From IMG/VR virus record IMGVR_UViG_3300045453_000087, positions 1-42,514 of that record: a DNA stretch of 42,514 nt. The stretch is one strand, 5' to 3'. Below the pieces are notes generated by a model that saw nothing but the letters and a program-made list of their open reading frames with translations, made no database searches and was not told the DNA's origin. The translations under genes and the position numbers were made by a program. This document shows positions 31,109-39,276 of the stretch, piece by piece; within the stretch, counting starts at the first letter, position 1; each line of letters starts with the position of its first letter. The stretch comes from a virus.

Positions 31109-31289
31109 GTTGCCATGTTGCCAACGTTGCCAAGATTGCCATATAAGCTATACGCGCGCATTTACGCGGGCACAGGCGATGCTCTTCCTATATATCAAAA
31201 TACTTATTTATGTTAGCAACATGGCAACATCGGCAAAACCCATATATTATCAAGATTTTTTTGTTGCCAAGGGTTCAGGGCTTGGCAAC
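31109..31289. repeat. Iteron-like GTTGCCA repeats around an AT-rich core
   Basis: Plus-strand copies of GTTGCCAW start at 31109, 31117 and 31126 with ATTGCCAT at 31135, so four units repeat every 8-9 bases. Reverse-oriented ATGGCAAC (31221-31228) and TTGGCAAC (31282-31289) and a further GTTGCCAA (31263-31270) lie on the other side. Between the two groups is an AT-rich stretch (about 31182-31210). This array beside primase genes resembles a replication origin with binding sites for an initiator. Confidence 0.5.
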
Positions 31290-33634
31290 CGCTCCCACAC
31301 CGCAATGACGCCATAACCTTTTACCCTTTGCTTTCTAACAGTCAGCGCCCAGCCGCCGATCTTCTGCATGATGAGCCTGATTTTGTAGCTGTCGGACTGC
31401 CGCTCGAATCTTCCCCGGTCATGGCCGAAGCACTCACACCAGATTTCCATGTTGCTGACATACTCGCGGCGTTTTGTGCCTGCAGGCTGGAGGGGATCAC
31501 CCTGCAGGAAATAGCTTCTTCGACTGAATATATCCATGTCATACCAGTTCTCCGGCAGGAGCATATCCAGATATTCGCGCACCACGCCTTCACGCTCATC
31601 GGTTTCAAGAGCGGCGGTCTGCTCCGCTTTGGCCTGCTTTGCGAGCTCGCCTTCGAGGTAGAGTTTCTCGCCTTGTATCCAGTAGTGCCTTACCTCCGCC
31701 CATATCTGAGGCACCTCACTCTCCGGCAAGTCCCAGCCTTTCCTGCGGCCGCCGGGCACGCGCACCACCCAGAAACGCCGGTTTCCTGTGGCGTCCCGTA
31801 GAAAGCCCGTATTCTCCGCATTGGTGGAGCCGACAATAATGCATTGGCGGGGGTGGCTTTCGACCGTACGTCCGTAAGAGGGGCGGTACTGGTCATCTTG
31901 CCGGGAGAGGAAACCTTTGATGTTGTTTACATCCATCTTGGAAAGCCCAGCCAGTTCCGGTATCTCTACGATCCACACTCCCTGTATCTTTTCAGCCGCA
32001 TCCTTGCCTTTGCCCATATCCGCAAAGGTCAGGCTGTCGGAGAACCATTCGCCCGCAAGCCTTGCGAAAAAAGTGGACTTTCCTAAATCCGTCCGGCCGT
32101 TTAGCACCAGCATGGAGTCGAACTTAATACCGGGACGGTAAATGCGGGCCACGGCCGCCGCGAGAGTCTTGCGGGTCACCTTTCGGGTGTATTCTGTATC
32201 CTCGGCGCCGAAATACCGGATGAGCAGCAGCTCAGCACGCAGTATTCCGTCCCATTCCGGCAGGCTGTCAAGGTAATCCCTGATTGGATGATAGGCGCGG
32301 TCGTCCGCAGTTTTTGTCAGCGCCAGCTCAAAGTTGCGAGAAGAGAAGGCTCCGTAAGTCTTGTCAACATACGCCACGAGCTGCGCCGTGTCGGCGTCGC
32401 GCCAAGATTGGTGCGGACGCTGCCAGGGCAAAGTTACGTCCCCGTATATCTGGTTTGCGAGCCGGTTGTACCGAATGCCTTGCAGCTTCGGGTCGTTCTT
32501 CATGATGAGCAGCAGGTTGCCGAGCGTGTTCTTCAGAACTGTGGAACGCGGCTCGTACTCCAGCTTTTTCTCCCAGCCCGCATCCGCGCCGGCAAATTCT
32601 GTGGTAGCCTGCGCCCGCCGCTCCTCCGCAAGAAGGAGTTTCACATGTTCGTCGTTTATGGACAGTTCCGTCATAGCCTTGTACGAGGGCAGCTTGTTGA
32701 CTGGCGTATCATCCGGAAACTTAGCGTCAAGGCTTTGGAATTTATGGAGTCTGACAAGGTCAAAGGCATTGAGAAGCCTTCCGCAGACGGGGTCTGTGGC
32801 ATGGTGGCTGTATGCGAACTTGCCGTCATAGATTACCAAGCCCGCACTGCTGTCGGCGGGGATATAATCGTATCTTCCGTTCATGGCGGAAGGCTCGTAA
32901 ATGTCAGACAAAAAGGCGCCGATTGCTTCCTCGACGGAATAAGCGCGGTTAAAAGCGCCGATGATCCCTGGTTTGGAAAGAGGGTCGGCGGCTTTGGCCG
33001 TAACGCTGCGGACGATTTCCGACTGGCGGCTGGAGCGCGGCCAGGTGGACTCGTCGCGCCAGTCGTCATAGCGGGAAAGATACGCATCCGGGTCAAGCGG
33101 GTCACCGTCATGCTGCTTGAAGAAAAACTCCCCGTTGCGGGAGGTGGAAGGCCAGTACATCAGGCGGTGCGGCTCATAAGTCGTATCATCAAAGAGGTCA
33201 ATGCCAATATCCTTTGCGACCATTCTTGCTAGCGCCGGATACTCCGCTTCGCTGACATCGCGCGTTAGAGGGATGGCAAGCCGGATGCGGGGATGTTCCG
33301 GCGTGTGTTTGTGCGTGGAGTAGGCGCAGCATCTGAAGTCGTGGAGCATGATGAGTTCTTCCCAGATACCGGGTGTCGCGTAGTCCATGTCCAGCACGGC
33401 CATGGAGCGGCAGAGGACAAAGCCTTTTTTGCGCCTGCCTTCCCGCAGATGCCCGGCCACATAACCGCCAACATCCTTAATGGCGTCTTGCTGGCCTTTC
33501 TTTAGTTTGCGGTACTCCTCGACGGTTTCAGTTGTGCGGATAGTCGTGCTGACGCGGGAACAGAAGTCCTGCCAGGAGATTTCATTGTTTTTCCATTTCT
33601 TGTCCAGACGGCTGTTGCCAACTGCTATTTTCAT
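31250..33634 (-). CDS. VapE-type primase-helicase
   Basis: This 794-residue protein combines an N-terminal primase-like region with a C-terminal VapE-family AAA+ helicase. The N-terminal part has LCRSMAVLDMDYATPGIWEE and HTPEHPRIRLAIPLTRDVSE, an AEP-like active site arrangement. The helicase part (about 450-700) has Walker A NGRTDLGKST (512-521), Walker B-like WIVEIPELAGL and sensor GSTNAENTGFL. ATG 33634 has AGGAGG eleven bases upstream and overlaps the DUF4406-like stop (ATGA). It probably primes and unwinds phage DNA at the origin candidate directly downstream. Confidence 0.9.
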   Translation of the reverse strand: MKIAVGNSRLDKKWKNNEISWQDFCSRVSTTIRTTETVEEYRKLKKGQQDAIKDVGGYVAGHLREGRRKKGFVLCRSMAVLDMDYATPGIWEELIMLHDFRCCAYSTHKHTPEHPRIRLAIPLTRDVSEAEYPALARMVAKDIGIDLFDDTTYEPHRLMYWPSTSRNGEFFFKQHDGDPLDPDAYLSRYDDWRDESTWPRSSRQSEIVRSVTAKAADPLSKPGIIGAFNRAYSVEEAIGAFLSDIYEPSAMNGRYDYIPADSSAGLVIYDGKFAYSHHATDPVCGRLLNAFDLVRLHKFQSLDAKFPDDTPVNKLPSYKAMTELSINDEHVKLLLAEERRAQATTEFAGADAGWEKKLEYEPRSTVLKNTLGNLLLIMKNDPKLQGIRYNRLANQIYGDVTLPWQRPHQSWRDADTAQLVAYVDKTYGAFSSRNFELALTKTADDRAYHPIRDYLDSLPEWDGILRAELLLIRYFGAEDTEYTRKVTRKTLAAAVARIYRPGIKFDSMLVLNGRTDLGKSTFFARLAGEWFSDSLTFADMGKGKDAAEKIQGVWIVEIPELAGLSKMDVNNIKGFLSRQDDQYRPSYGRTVESHPRQCIIVGSTNAENTGFLRDATGNRRFWVVRVPGGRRKGWDLPESEVPQIWAEVRHYWIQGEKLYLEGELAKQAKAEQTAALETDEREGVVREYLDMLLPENWYDMDIFSRRSYFLQGDPLQPAGTKRREYVSNMEIWCECFGHDRGRFERQSDSYKIRLIMQKIGGWALTVRKQRVKGYGVIAVWERLPSPEPLATKKS

Positions 33635-34077
33635 CGCGGCTGCACCTCCTGGCATGTCGAGCTGAAGTGTCGGATGAGCATACTCTTGCGTTTTGCCCGG
33701 TCTATTTCTGCTTTCATGCCGGCTGAGATACGGCTGCCGAACACCCAAACCTCCGCACATTTTGACATCAGCACATTTCCGAAAAACAGGCCCAGTTCGC
33801 GCTCTGCGGGGTCATTATCATCCAAAAACTGCGGGAAAAGCAGGTGCGGAGCGATGGGGATGTACCCCATCACAATCGCAAACCTGCTGTACCGCCTGGC
33901 AGATTCGGTATTCCGTTCTATGTCCCCGGAATAGGGGGAGCAGATGTATGCGAGAGGGCGGAAGGCCCTTGTTGCTTTTTCCTCTTTTTCGATGGCGGTC
34001 AAAGCGGCGAAAGCCGTCGGGTCGTAGTAGCCTTCCGAGTTGAATTTGTAATTGTCCTTGGGTATGAGTTCCTTCAT
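33631..34077 (-). CDS. DUF4406-like / nucleoside-deoxyribosyltransferase-fold protein
   Basis: The 148-residue product has AYICSPYSGDIERNTESARR, then GYIPIAPHLLFPQFLDDN and a C-terminal segment SAGMKAEIDRAKR, the shape of DUF4406/DUF7768 proteins, which share the nucleoside 2-deoxyribosyltransferase fold. It may handle nucleotides or a modified base, or the enzyme may have a different ligand. The first 45 residues are an extension rich in charge. ATG 34077 has GGAGGG seven bases upstream and overlaps the zinc-finger gene (ATGA). Confidence 0.78.
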   Translation of the reverse strand: MKELIPKDNYKFNSEGYYDPTAFAALTAIEKEEKATRAFRPLAYICSPYSGDIERNTESARRYSRFAIVMGYIPIAPHLLFPQFLDDNDPAERELGLFFGNVLMSKCAEVWVFGSRISAGMKAEIDRAKRKSMLIRHFSSTCQEVQPR

Positions 34078-34280
34078 CTGATTCCCTCCAGTCTTGCTCT
34101 GCTGCACTTGGCGCAGTAAACCGACGTGCCATACAGATCGCCTTCGCCGTCGCAGAACAGTTCCGCAAGGTTAACGCAAACCTCACGCCCGCAGCCGGGA
34201 CAGGCGCAGAACACATTGTCGTCGTGCAGCTCAACGCTGAGCTCAGCCGTTTTGCTGATTCTTTCTCTTACATAGAACAT
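34074..34280 (-). CDS. Small zinc-finger-like protein
   Basis: This 68-residue protein contains CACPGCGREVCV and a later YCAKC, four well-spaced cysteines that could bind one zinc ion as a ribbon. It is otherwise acidic. ATG 34280 follows GGAGGTC and the ribosome site is inside the foldback of leader copy B. It opens the DUF4406-like and VapE genes, all overlapping by ATGA, so regulation here would control the whole replication group. The function is unknown. Confidence 0.65.
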   Translation of the reverse strand: MFYVRERISKTAELSVELHDDNVFCACPGCGREVCVNLAELFCDGEGDLYGTSVYCAKCSRARLEGIR

Positions 34281-34288
34281 TTTTTTGA

Positions 34289-34358
34289 CCTCCTCTCTTG
34301 AGGGCAGCATTGCCCTTTAAGCTTCACAGGACAGAAACTGCCGATGTGAGTACCAAGC
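34289..34358 (-). promoter_or_regulatory. Repeated phage leader element, copy B, with SD hairpin
   Basis: On the minus strand GGTACTCAC, 11 nt and CTGTCCTGTGAA repeat the boxes of the element. Downstream AGGGCA, TGCCCTC and GAGGAGG follow: the middle segment could pair with either neighbour, which would hide or free the Shine-Dalgarno of the zinc-finger gene (34289-34295 with 34300-34303 paired). The polymerase stop codon (34360-34362) is adjacent. Confidence 0.55.
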
Positions 34359-34359
34359 T

Positions 34360-36303
34360 TCAGTCCTTTTGATAAAAATCGCATTCGAAACCATCTGCCC
34401 GAAGCAAAAGCCCTTTTGCCCAGGGAGGGGTTTGGCTCATCTGCCTGCATACAGCGTCAACGGACGTTTGTTTGTCGGCTTCAATAACAATCTCATCGTG
34501 GACGTGCATCACGATGGGGCAGTGCCGTAGGTTCTGCATGGCATAGCAGAGGATGTCCCGGCTTGTCGCCTGGACGATGTTCTCGACGAACTTTGGGCCA
34601 TAGCTGTGCAGCCGCTCCCATTTTTTAGTCCCGCCTATGCCCTCGTAAGTCACGCACTCCGAGCCGAACCGGTTCTCACCAATACGCGGTTTCACATAGG
34701 CAAGACGCCTGCCGGACGGAAGCGTGATAAAAAGCATCCCGCTCTGATATGAAAAACGGATGCCGTGTGTTTCCGTGGTGGTGCAATCCTTGACAGCCTT
34801 CATAGCCGCGCGGTCAACATCCCACCAGAACCTGACGATATTGGAGTTTGACGACCTCCAAGTGGAAACAAGCGGCTGAAGCTCGTCCTCCGTCAGTCCC
34901 ATCTCCAGTGCGCCCATAGCTTTGAGCGCCCCGACCGACCCGCCGTAACCGAGGGCCAGTTCTGCGATTTTTCCCTTTTGCCGCAGATGTCCGTTGATAC
35001 CGTTTTTTTCAACCGGCATACGGAACATCCGTGAAGCCGACGCACAGTAGATATCGCCGCCGGAAGCAAATACTTCCTGACGCCACTTTTCTTCCGAGAG
35101 CCAGGCGATTACCCGCGCTTCGATTGCCGCGAAGTCCGCCACAATGAACCTGCTTCCGGGCTTTGGCACAAAAGCCGTACGGATCAGTTCGGATAGTACC
35201 TCAGGGACTGAATCGTACAGCATTGACAGCGCTTCGAAATTGCCGCTTTCCAAAAGGCTTCGCGCCTGACGCAAATCCTCCATATGGTTCTGAGGGAGAT
35301 TCTGTAATTGGATCAGCCTGCCTGAAAACCGGCCCGTCCTGTTTGCGCCATAGAACTGGAACATCCCGCGGGCACGGCCATCGGCGCATACCGCGTTTTC
35401 CATCGCCTGATACTTTTTTACTGAAGATTTTGCCAGCTGCTGACGGAGTGACAACACCACGCCAAGTTGTTTAGGCGCCGTTTTTAGCATCTCTGCAACC
35501 GCCTTTTTGCCGAGCGTGTCGGTTTCAAGCCCGTTATCGGAAAGCCATTGTTTCATCTGTGCCACCGAGTTGGGATTCTTCAGTTCCGTAAGTTCGCGCA
35601 TCATACGGGTCAGCTCTATGCGGGAGCGCTTATCCGTTTCGATGGCATGGCGGACAAGTTCCAGGTCCAGAGCTACGCCCCGGTCGTTGATTTCCTGGTC
35701 AAGGCGGTATTCGGTCCACATGCTTTCTGGCACGGGGAAATTTATCAGTTTTTGCTGTATCGCCATCTCAGCCTCCACGTCCCGGCGGTTGTATTCCTTG
35801 AATGCGAGCCATTTCTCCGGGGCATGGTGCGGCAGGTTGCGCGTTCGGCCGCCATTGGCAGCCGTAGGGTTGCATGGTTTGCTGAAGTATCGGATAAGGT
35901 CTTTTCCCTCAACCAACTTTCGCTTTTCCAGGCCGAGGACAGCGCCGGTTCCCTCAAGAGAGAGGGGAAGACCCATGTAAGCGGCCCAGACCATGGAGCA
36001 GCGCCATGAGCGGGAGTTGAGATACTGTCCTTCGGGTAAACCTAACCACTTTGACAGGCAGATGCGCTCAAACTGGGCGTTGAAGGCCCACTTCGTAACG
36101 GTAGGGTCAATTAAGGCCAAGCGGATATCGTTGTCCGGCAGCGTTTCGCCACAGGCAAGGTCGACTATTTGAACTTCGCCGCCATCGACGGAATAGCCAA
36201 AAATCAAAACTTCAAAATCCTCGGCTTCAACATAGCGGTAAGTGCCAGACTTGGCGAGGTTTATACTGCTGAAGGTTTCAATATCGATTTCGAGTGTTTT
36301 CAT
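34360..36303 (-). CDS. Family A DNA polymerase
   Basis: The 647-residue product is a phage DNA polymerase I-type enzyme. The exonuclease part begins LEIDIETFSSINL with the DxE metal site and continues with FNAQFERICLSKWL. The polymerase part has motif A DFAAIEARVIAW near 375, motif B near RQKGKIAELALGYGG and motif C MHVHDEIVIE (HDE 602-604). ATG 36303 has GGAAAGG upstream. Pol activity with DUF2815, DUF2800 and VapE genes indicates that the phage replicates largely with its own proteins. Confidence 0.93.
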   Translation of the reverse strand: MKTLEIDIETFSSINLAKSGTYRYVEAEDFEVLIFGYSVDGGEVQIVDLACGETLPDNDIRLALIDPTVTKWAFNAQFERICLSKWLGLPEGQYLNSRSWRCSMVWAAYMGLPLSLEGTGAVLGLEKRKLVEGKDLIRYFSKPCNPTAANGGRTRNLPHHAPEKWLAFKEYNRRDVEAEMAIQQKLINFPVPESMWTEYRLDQEINDRGVALDLELVRHAIETDKRSRIELTRMMRELTELKNPNSVAQMKQWLSDNGLETDTLGKKAVAEMLKTAPKQLGVVLSLRQQLAKSSVKKYQAMENAVCADGRARGMFQFYGANRTGRFSGRLIQLQNLPQNHMEDLRQARSLLESGNFEALSMLYDSVPEVLSELIRTAFVPKPGSRFIVADFAAIEARVIAWLSEEKWRQEVFASGGDIYCASASRMFRMPVEKNGINGHLRQKGKIAELALGYGGSVGALKAMGALEMGLTEDELQPLVSTWRSSNSNIVRFWWDVDRAAMKAVKDCTTTETHGIRFSYQSGMLFITLPSGRRLAYVKPRIGENRFGSECVTYEGIGGTKKWERLHSYGPKFVENIVQATSRDILCYAMQNLRHCPIVMHVHDEIVIEADKQTSVDAVCRQMSQTPPWAKGLLLRADGFECDFYQKD

Positions 36304-36329
36304 AGAACGCTCCTTTCCGTATACAAGTA

Positions 36330-36360
36330 CACGGTGGCGGAGAAAAACTCCACCACCGTG
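36330..36360 (-). promoter_or_regulatory. Intergenic stem-loop between DUF2815 and polymerase
   Basis: A 13-bp stem with one mismatch (36330-36342 with 36348-36360) and a TTTTT loop on the minus strand lies just upstream of the polymerase start. No T-run follows, so it is not a plain terminator. It may protect or process the transcript, or tune polymerase expression. Confidence 0.5.
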
Positions 36361-36374
36361 ATCCGTCAGTTTGT

Positions 36375-36953
36375 TTAGGAAAGGAAGTCCTCGTCGATTT
36401 CGGTGGCGAAATCATCCTCAGCTTTTGACTTGCCGCCAAGAGGCTCACCGTCACGGATTTTCTGCAGGTTGTTCAGTCCGCAGGCTATACCTTTATTTCC
36501 GTTGCTGTTAAAGGCGTAGAAGTTGATACTGGCACGTCCGTAAACTCCGCTGTAAACTTCGGAACGGTCAAGGATGGGCTGGCAGCCGGCATCAACGATG
36601 CCTGGCGCGGTTGCGGAGTTGGCGTTAATGAAGTAGGCGTTAGCATAAGCGGGATCATCGGGGCGTTCGGTATCGCCGTCACGCAATGGTGTCTTGATAG
36701 CGGAAAGGGGCGGTATAGTTTTGCCGTTACCTTTCAGTTTCGCTTCGCCCTCGCGGTAGGCCGCTTCAATTGCGGCCTTCAGTTTTGCTATGGTGCGGGT
36801 ATCAGACTTGGGGATGATGAGTGATACCGAGAACTTAGGGGTGCCGCCGTTAATTGACTTAGCCTCCCAGACGTTGGCATAAGACCAGCGGGTGTCGGGA
36901 CCAGTGATAACTTTCATAGGGTTGCTGCTTACTTTGGTTGTGTTGTTTGACAT
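36375..36953 (-). CDS. DUF2815 family protein (ssDNA-binding-like)
   Basis: This 192-residue protein begins VSSNPMKVITGPDTRWSYAN and contains GGTPKFSVSLIIPKSDTRTI, then a repeated ANAYFINANSA segment and VYSGVYGRASINFYAFN, all typical of DUF2815. These proteins are thought to bind single-stranded DNA beside phage polymerases. The C terminus is acidic (EDDFATEIDEDFLS), as in many ssDNA-binding proteins that recruit partners. ATG 36953 has AAGGAGG eight bases upstream. It follows the DUF2800 gene by 13 bases. Confidence 0.88.
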   Translation of the reverse strand: MSNNTTKVSSNPMKVITGPDTRWSYANVWEAKSINGGTPKFSVSLIIPKSDTRTIAKLKAAIEAAYREGEAKLKGNGKTIPPLSAIKTPLRDGDTERPDDPAYANAYFINANSATAPGIVDAGCQPILDRSEVYSGVYGRASINFYAFNSNGNKGIACGLNNLQKIRDGEPLGGKSKAEDDFATEIDEDFLS

Positions 36954-36966
36954 GAGATTTTCCTCC

Positions 36967-38088
36967 TTAAAATTTACTAAAGTCTTGTTCTGCGGTATGG
37001 ATTGCCGGGCGCTTATCGCTTTCCGGCACGAGCGTTGGTTTGCCTGGCGGCTTCTCAACGAGGCCGCCGAGAACTTCTTCGAAACGTTTTTTGCCAAGCA
37101 GAGAGGTCATGGCGGTGATACCTAGTACCTTACGCTCATAAGGGTCATAACCGGAGGCGCTGACCACGGCGGCTACGGCTGCTTCATCCGTATACCTTCG
37201 ATTGGCCCGGCCTTCGACCAGTTTCCACCCATCCCACTGCTTACCGCCGAGGGCGGCCTGCAGGGCGTATTCCTTGATGTCGTTGGCCCACGAGATAAGG
37301 CCATCTAATTTTCCGAGGATATCCCCGACCTCATCATCCTCCAGCAGGGGCGGCAGCTTGAAGTCATATCGGGCAAGTTCCAGGTTGCGTTCGGCTCTGG
37401 CGCGGCAGTCATGCTTTGCTTTGCAGAATTGACACCATTCGCCGCAACTGAATTTACCTTCACCTGCATAAGCGAGTTCGGCTGCTGGCTTCAGGACTTC
37501 CTCAGCCCATTGGTGCAGCGATTCCTTGAACACCGTGTAGGTCGATACATTGTCGCGCCGAGGTTGGTAAATGGTCATGGAAACCGTATCAATGTCATAG
37601 ATGCCGTCGAAGATTTCTAAGGCTCCCAACGCATAGAGCCTCATCTGCGGGTTGTCTTCGGCTTCCACCAGAACGCCCTGGCCATGCTTGTAATCCACGA
37701 TGTGAAGCGTTCCGTCAGCGATAACCAAGCAGTCGCCGGTGCCGAAGCCGCCTTTAACATACTTGGAGAAGTCGAGTCGCTGCTCAATAAGGACAACCGG
37801 GTCAGCACAGGCCTGCCTTGCCGTTTCCACAAGTTCGAGGATATAGGCGGCATAACCGTTGGCGCAGTCCTCCATCTCCGCGTTGTAGTAGGTGAGGTCG
37901 GAGGCGGGGTCTTTGGCACGGATGCCGAGCGCAGCCTTCAGCTTGTATTCGCAGAGCGTATGGGCGTCCGTACCTTCGGCGGCATAATCGCTGCCCTTTT
38001 CCTCATAACTCTCGCAGAGCCTTGCGGAGGGCGGGCAGTTCAGCCACCTGTGGGAAGAGGAAGCCGAAAGTAGCGCGTGTCTACCCAT
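36967..38088 (-). CDS. DUF2800 family PD-(D/E)XK nuclease (Cas4-like)
   Basis: The 373-residue protein belongs to DUF2800. It has SSSHRWLNCPPSARL at the start and AAEGTDAHTLCEYKL, a D/E region with LHIVDYKHGQGVLVEAEDNP, and the cysteine cluster CGEWCQFCKAKHDCRA (about 262-277) that fits an iron-sulphur site. The VDYKHG strand carries the D-x-K of the nuclease core. It is thought to act in phage recombination or end processing. ATG 38088 has GAGGTG upstream and overlaps the next upstream gene. Confidence 0.9.
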   Translation of the reverse strand: MGRHALLSASSSHRWLNCPPSARLCESYEEKGSDYAAEGTDAHTLCEYKLKAALGIRAKDPASDLTYYNAEMEDCANGYAAYILELVETARQACADPVVLIEQRLDFSKYVKGGFGTGDCLVIADGTLHIVDYKHGQGVLVEAEDNPQMRLYALGALEIFDGIYDIDTVSMTIYQPRRDNVSTYTVFKESLHQWAEEVLKPAAELAYAGEGKFSCGEWCQFCKAKHDCRARAERNLELARYDFKLPPLLEDDEVGDILGKLDGLISWANDIKEYALQAALGGKQWDGWKLVEGRANRRYTDEAAVAAVVSASGYDPYERKVLGITAMTSLLGKKRFEEVLGGLVEKPPGKPTLVPESDKRPAIHTAEQDFSKF

Positions 38089-38413
38089 TTCCCAGCACCT
38101 CGGCTTCCGCAAGCAGCGCCGGGTATTCCGCCGGGTTGATTTCCGACAGCTTCGTAGCGCCGTGCTTTTCGAGCAAAGCCCGAACCTCGGCGGTATGCCC
38201 GCTGCGGGATTTCTCCGCAAGAACGGCTCTGACCGTTTCAAGGGCAATGGGCTTTTCATCCAGCGAAGGTGTTTTGGCTTTCGGTTGGTCAACAACCTTG
38301 GCTTTTTCATTACCGCTGAACAACTCGGCCAGCGATTCCGATATGCCGATTAGCGCTTCGCCGCAACGTTTTAGTTCCGTGACTGCAAGGGCCAGTTCAC
38401 TCATCTTGCTCAT
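38081..38413 (-). CDS. Hypothetical early phage protein
   Basis: This 110-residue protein has a helical N-terminal half (LALAVTELKRCGEALIGIS) and a C-terminal half with LETVRAVLAEKSRSGHTAEV and KHGATKLSEINPAEYPALLA. Similar phage proteins are sometimes labelled rRNA biogenesis protein, with no evidence for that role. ATG 38413 has GGAGGG seven bases upstream. It overlaps DUF2800 downstream and the 60-residue gene upstream. A recombination or replication accessory is a reasonable guess from context. Confidence 0.7.
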   Translation of the reverse strand: MSKMSELALAVTELKRCGEALIGISESLAELFSGNEKAKVVDQPKAKTPSLDEKPIALETVRAVLAEKSRSGHTAEVRALLEKHGATKLSEINPAEYPALLAEAEVLGNG

Positions 38414-38579
38414 CCGTTTTCCCTCCTTCCGTGTTTACTTTCTCTTGCTGTGAAAGCGTGGTCAGCTTCCGGGCAAGGCGTTTTGACACCACGCTGATTG
38501 CCGTGAGGACATCCGCCAATTCCTCGTCCATTTCACGGGTGCGGCATTCGGCATCAGATTGCTTTGCCTGTGTCTGCAT
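38397..38579 (-). CDS. Small early phage protein, coiled-coil-like
   Basis: This 60-residue protein has one long helix (DAECRTREMDEELADVLTAI, then SVVSKRLARKLTTLSQQEK) and acidic ends. No known family is recognised. ATG 38579 has GGAGGTT seven bases upstream, and the ribosome site pairs with CCTC in leader copy C. It is the first gene after the tandem leader elements and overlaps the next by 17 bases. Confidence 0.6.
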   Translation of the reverse strand: MQTQAKQSDAECRTREMDEELADVLTAISVVSKRLARKLTTLSQQEKVNTEGGKTDEQDE

Positions 38580-38586
38580 TTTTGAA

Positions 38587-38655
38587 CCTCCGTTCCGAGG
38601 GATGTTTTTTCCCCTCACCCTCCGTAGGACAGAAGAGGGAAGGTTGAGTACCTAT
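38587..38655 (-). promoter_or_regulatory. Repeated phage leader element, copy C, with SD hairpin
   Basis: On the minus strand GGTACTCAA, 11 nt and CTGTCCTACGGA match the element. After it come GAGGG, CATCCCTC and CGGAGG, so the middle segment can pair either way and hide the Shine-Dalgarno of the 60-residue gene. It lies 40 bases after copy D in the same gap. Confidence 0.55.
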
Positions 38656-38679
38656 AGCTGAAAGATTTTCGTAAAAGTT

Positions 38680-38727
38680 CTGCCCTCTGATATCCACAGG
38701 ACACCAGAGGGCAGATTGAGTACCGAG
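38680..38727 (-). promoter_or_regulatory. Repeated phage leader element, copy D
   Basis: On the minus strand GGTACTCAA, 11 nt and GTGTCCTGTGGA start right after the stop codon of the sigma-like gene. A perfect 10-bp stem CTGCCCTCTG/CAGAGGGCAG (38705-38714 with 38680-38689) encloses the second box. No gene follows directly; copy C does. The pair looks like a tandem control region. Confidence 0.55.
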
Positions 38728-38728
38728 G

Positions 38729-39235
38729 TCAGGTTAAATGTTTCAGGCGTTCGCGTAACTGGGCGAACAACTTTGTTTTTCTCTTATTAATGGCTTTCTG
38801 AGACAAGCCGATATCAGCGGCGATTTCCCTCTCGGATTTGCCGATGCTGAAAAGTTGCATGATCCGGCGGTTATCTGGGTCAAGTTCTTCTAGGGCGGCG
38901 TATAGTTCTTCGAGAAACAGCTTGTCTGCCACAATTTCAGCAACATCCACAGGGTCAGATGCTTCAAAACCATCCTCGGTGAACTTTTCCAGCGAAAGGA
39001 CACTGCTAGTTCGCTCTATTGGCTGCAATCCTTTTTTCGCTCGCTCTAAATCGCAAACACGACAGCTCTTGGTGCAGCGGTTGCCGTTTTTATCACGGCA
39101 TTTATTTTCACGTTCCTTTCGCTTTCGCTCTGCCCAAGCCGGACGTTTGTAGGCGAGGTAGACTTCTTCGGATACTGGGATTTGCTGATCATCGATTTCG
39201 ATGGTGCGTTGAGAGATTGACTGATGTTTGTCCAT
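38729..39235 (-). CDS. Sigma-70-like HTH regulator (first early gene)
   Basis: This 168-residue protein ends in a sigma-70 region-4-like helix-turn-helix: LDPDNRRIMQLFSIGKSERE then IAADIGLSQKAINKRKTKLF. The middle has cysteines in KCRDKNGNRCTKSCRVCDLE, which may bind zinc. It is the first gene of the phage early operon and resembles the small sigma-like proteins of Clostridia prophages. ATG 39235 has AAAGGA, locked in a 9-bp foldback (39238-39273). It may recognise phage promoters such as the repeated elements just downstream, an inference from location. Confidence 0.8.
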   Translation of the reverse strand: MDKHQSISQRTIEIDDQQIPVSEEVYLAYKRPAWAERKRKERENKCRDKNGNRCTKSCRVCDLERAKKGLQPIERTSSVLSLEKFTEDGFEASDPVDVAEIVADKLFLEELYAALEELDPDNRRIMQLFSIGKSEREIAADIGLSQKAINKRKTKLFAQLRERLKHLT

Positions 39236-39237
39236 GT

Positions 39238-39273
39238 TTGTCCTTTCCGCCTGTTGCGGGGTGCAAAGGACAA
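39238..39273 (-). promoter_or_regulatory. SD-sequestering hairpin of the sigma-like gene
   Basis: A perfect 9-bp inverted repeat TTGTCCTTT/AAAGGACAA (minus strand 39273-39265 with 39246-39238) hides the ribosome site of the sigma-like gene. The TGTCC arm can also pair with GGACA in the terminator-like stem upstream, so alternative structures are possible. Confidence 0.5.
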
Positions 39274-39276
39274 CAC

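Noticed and set aside
31109-31289. CRISPR array suggested by repeats
   Set aside because: Units are only 7-8 bases, lie 8-9 bases apart and occur in both orientations, with no spacers.
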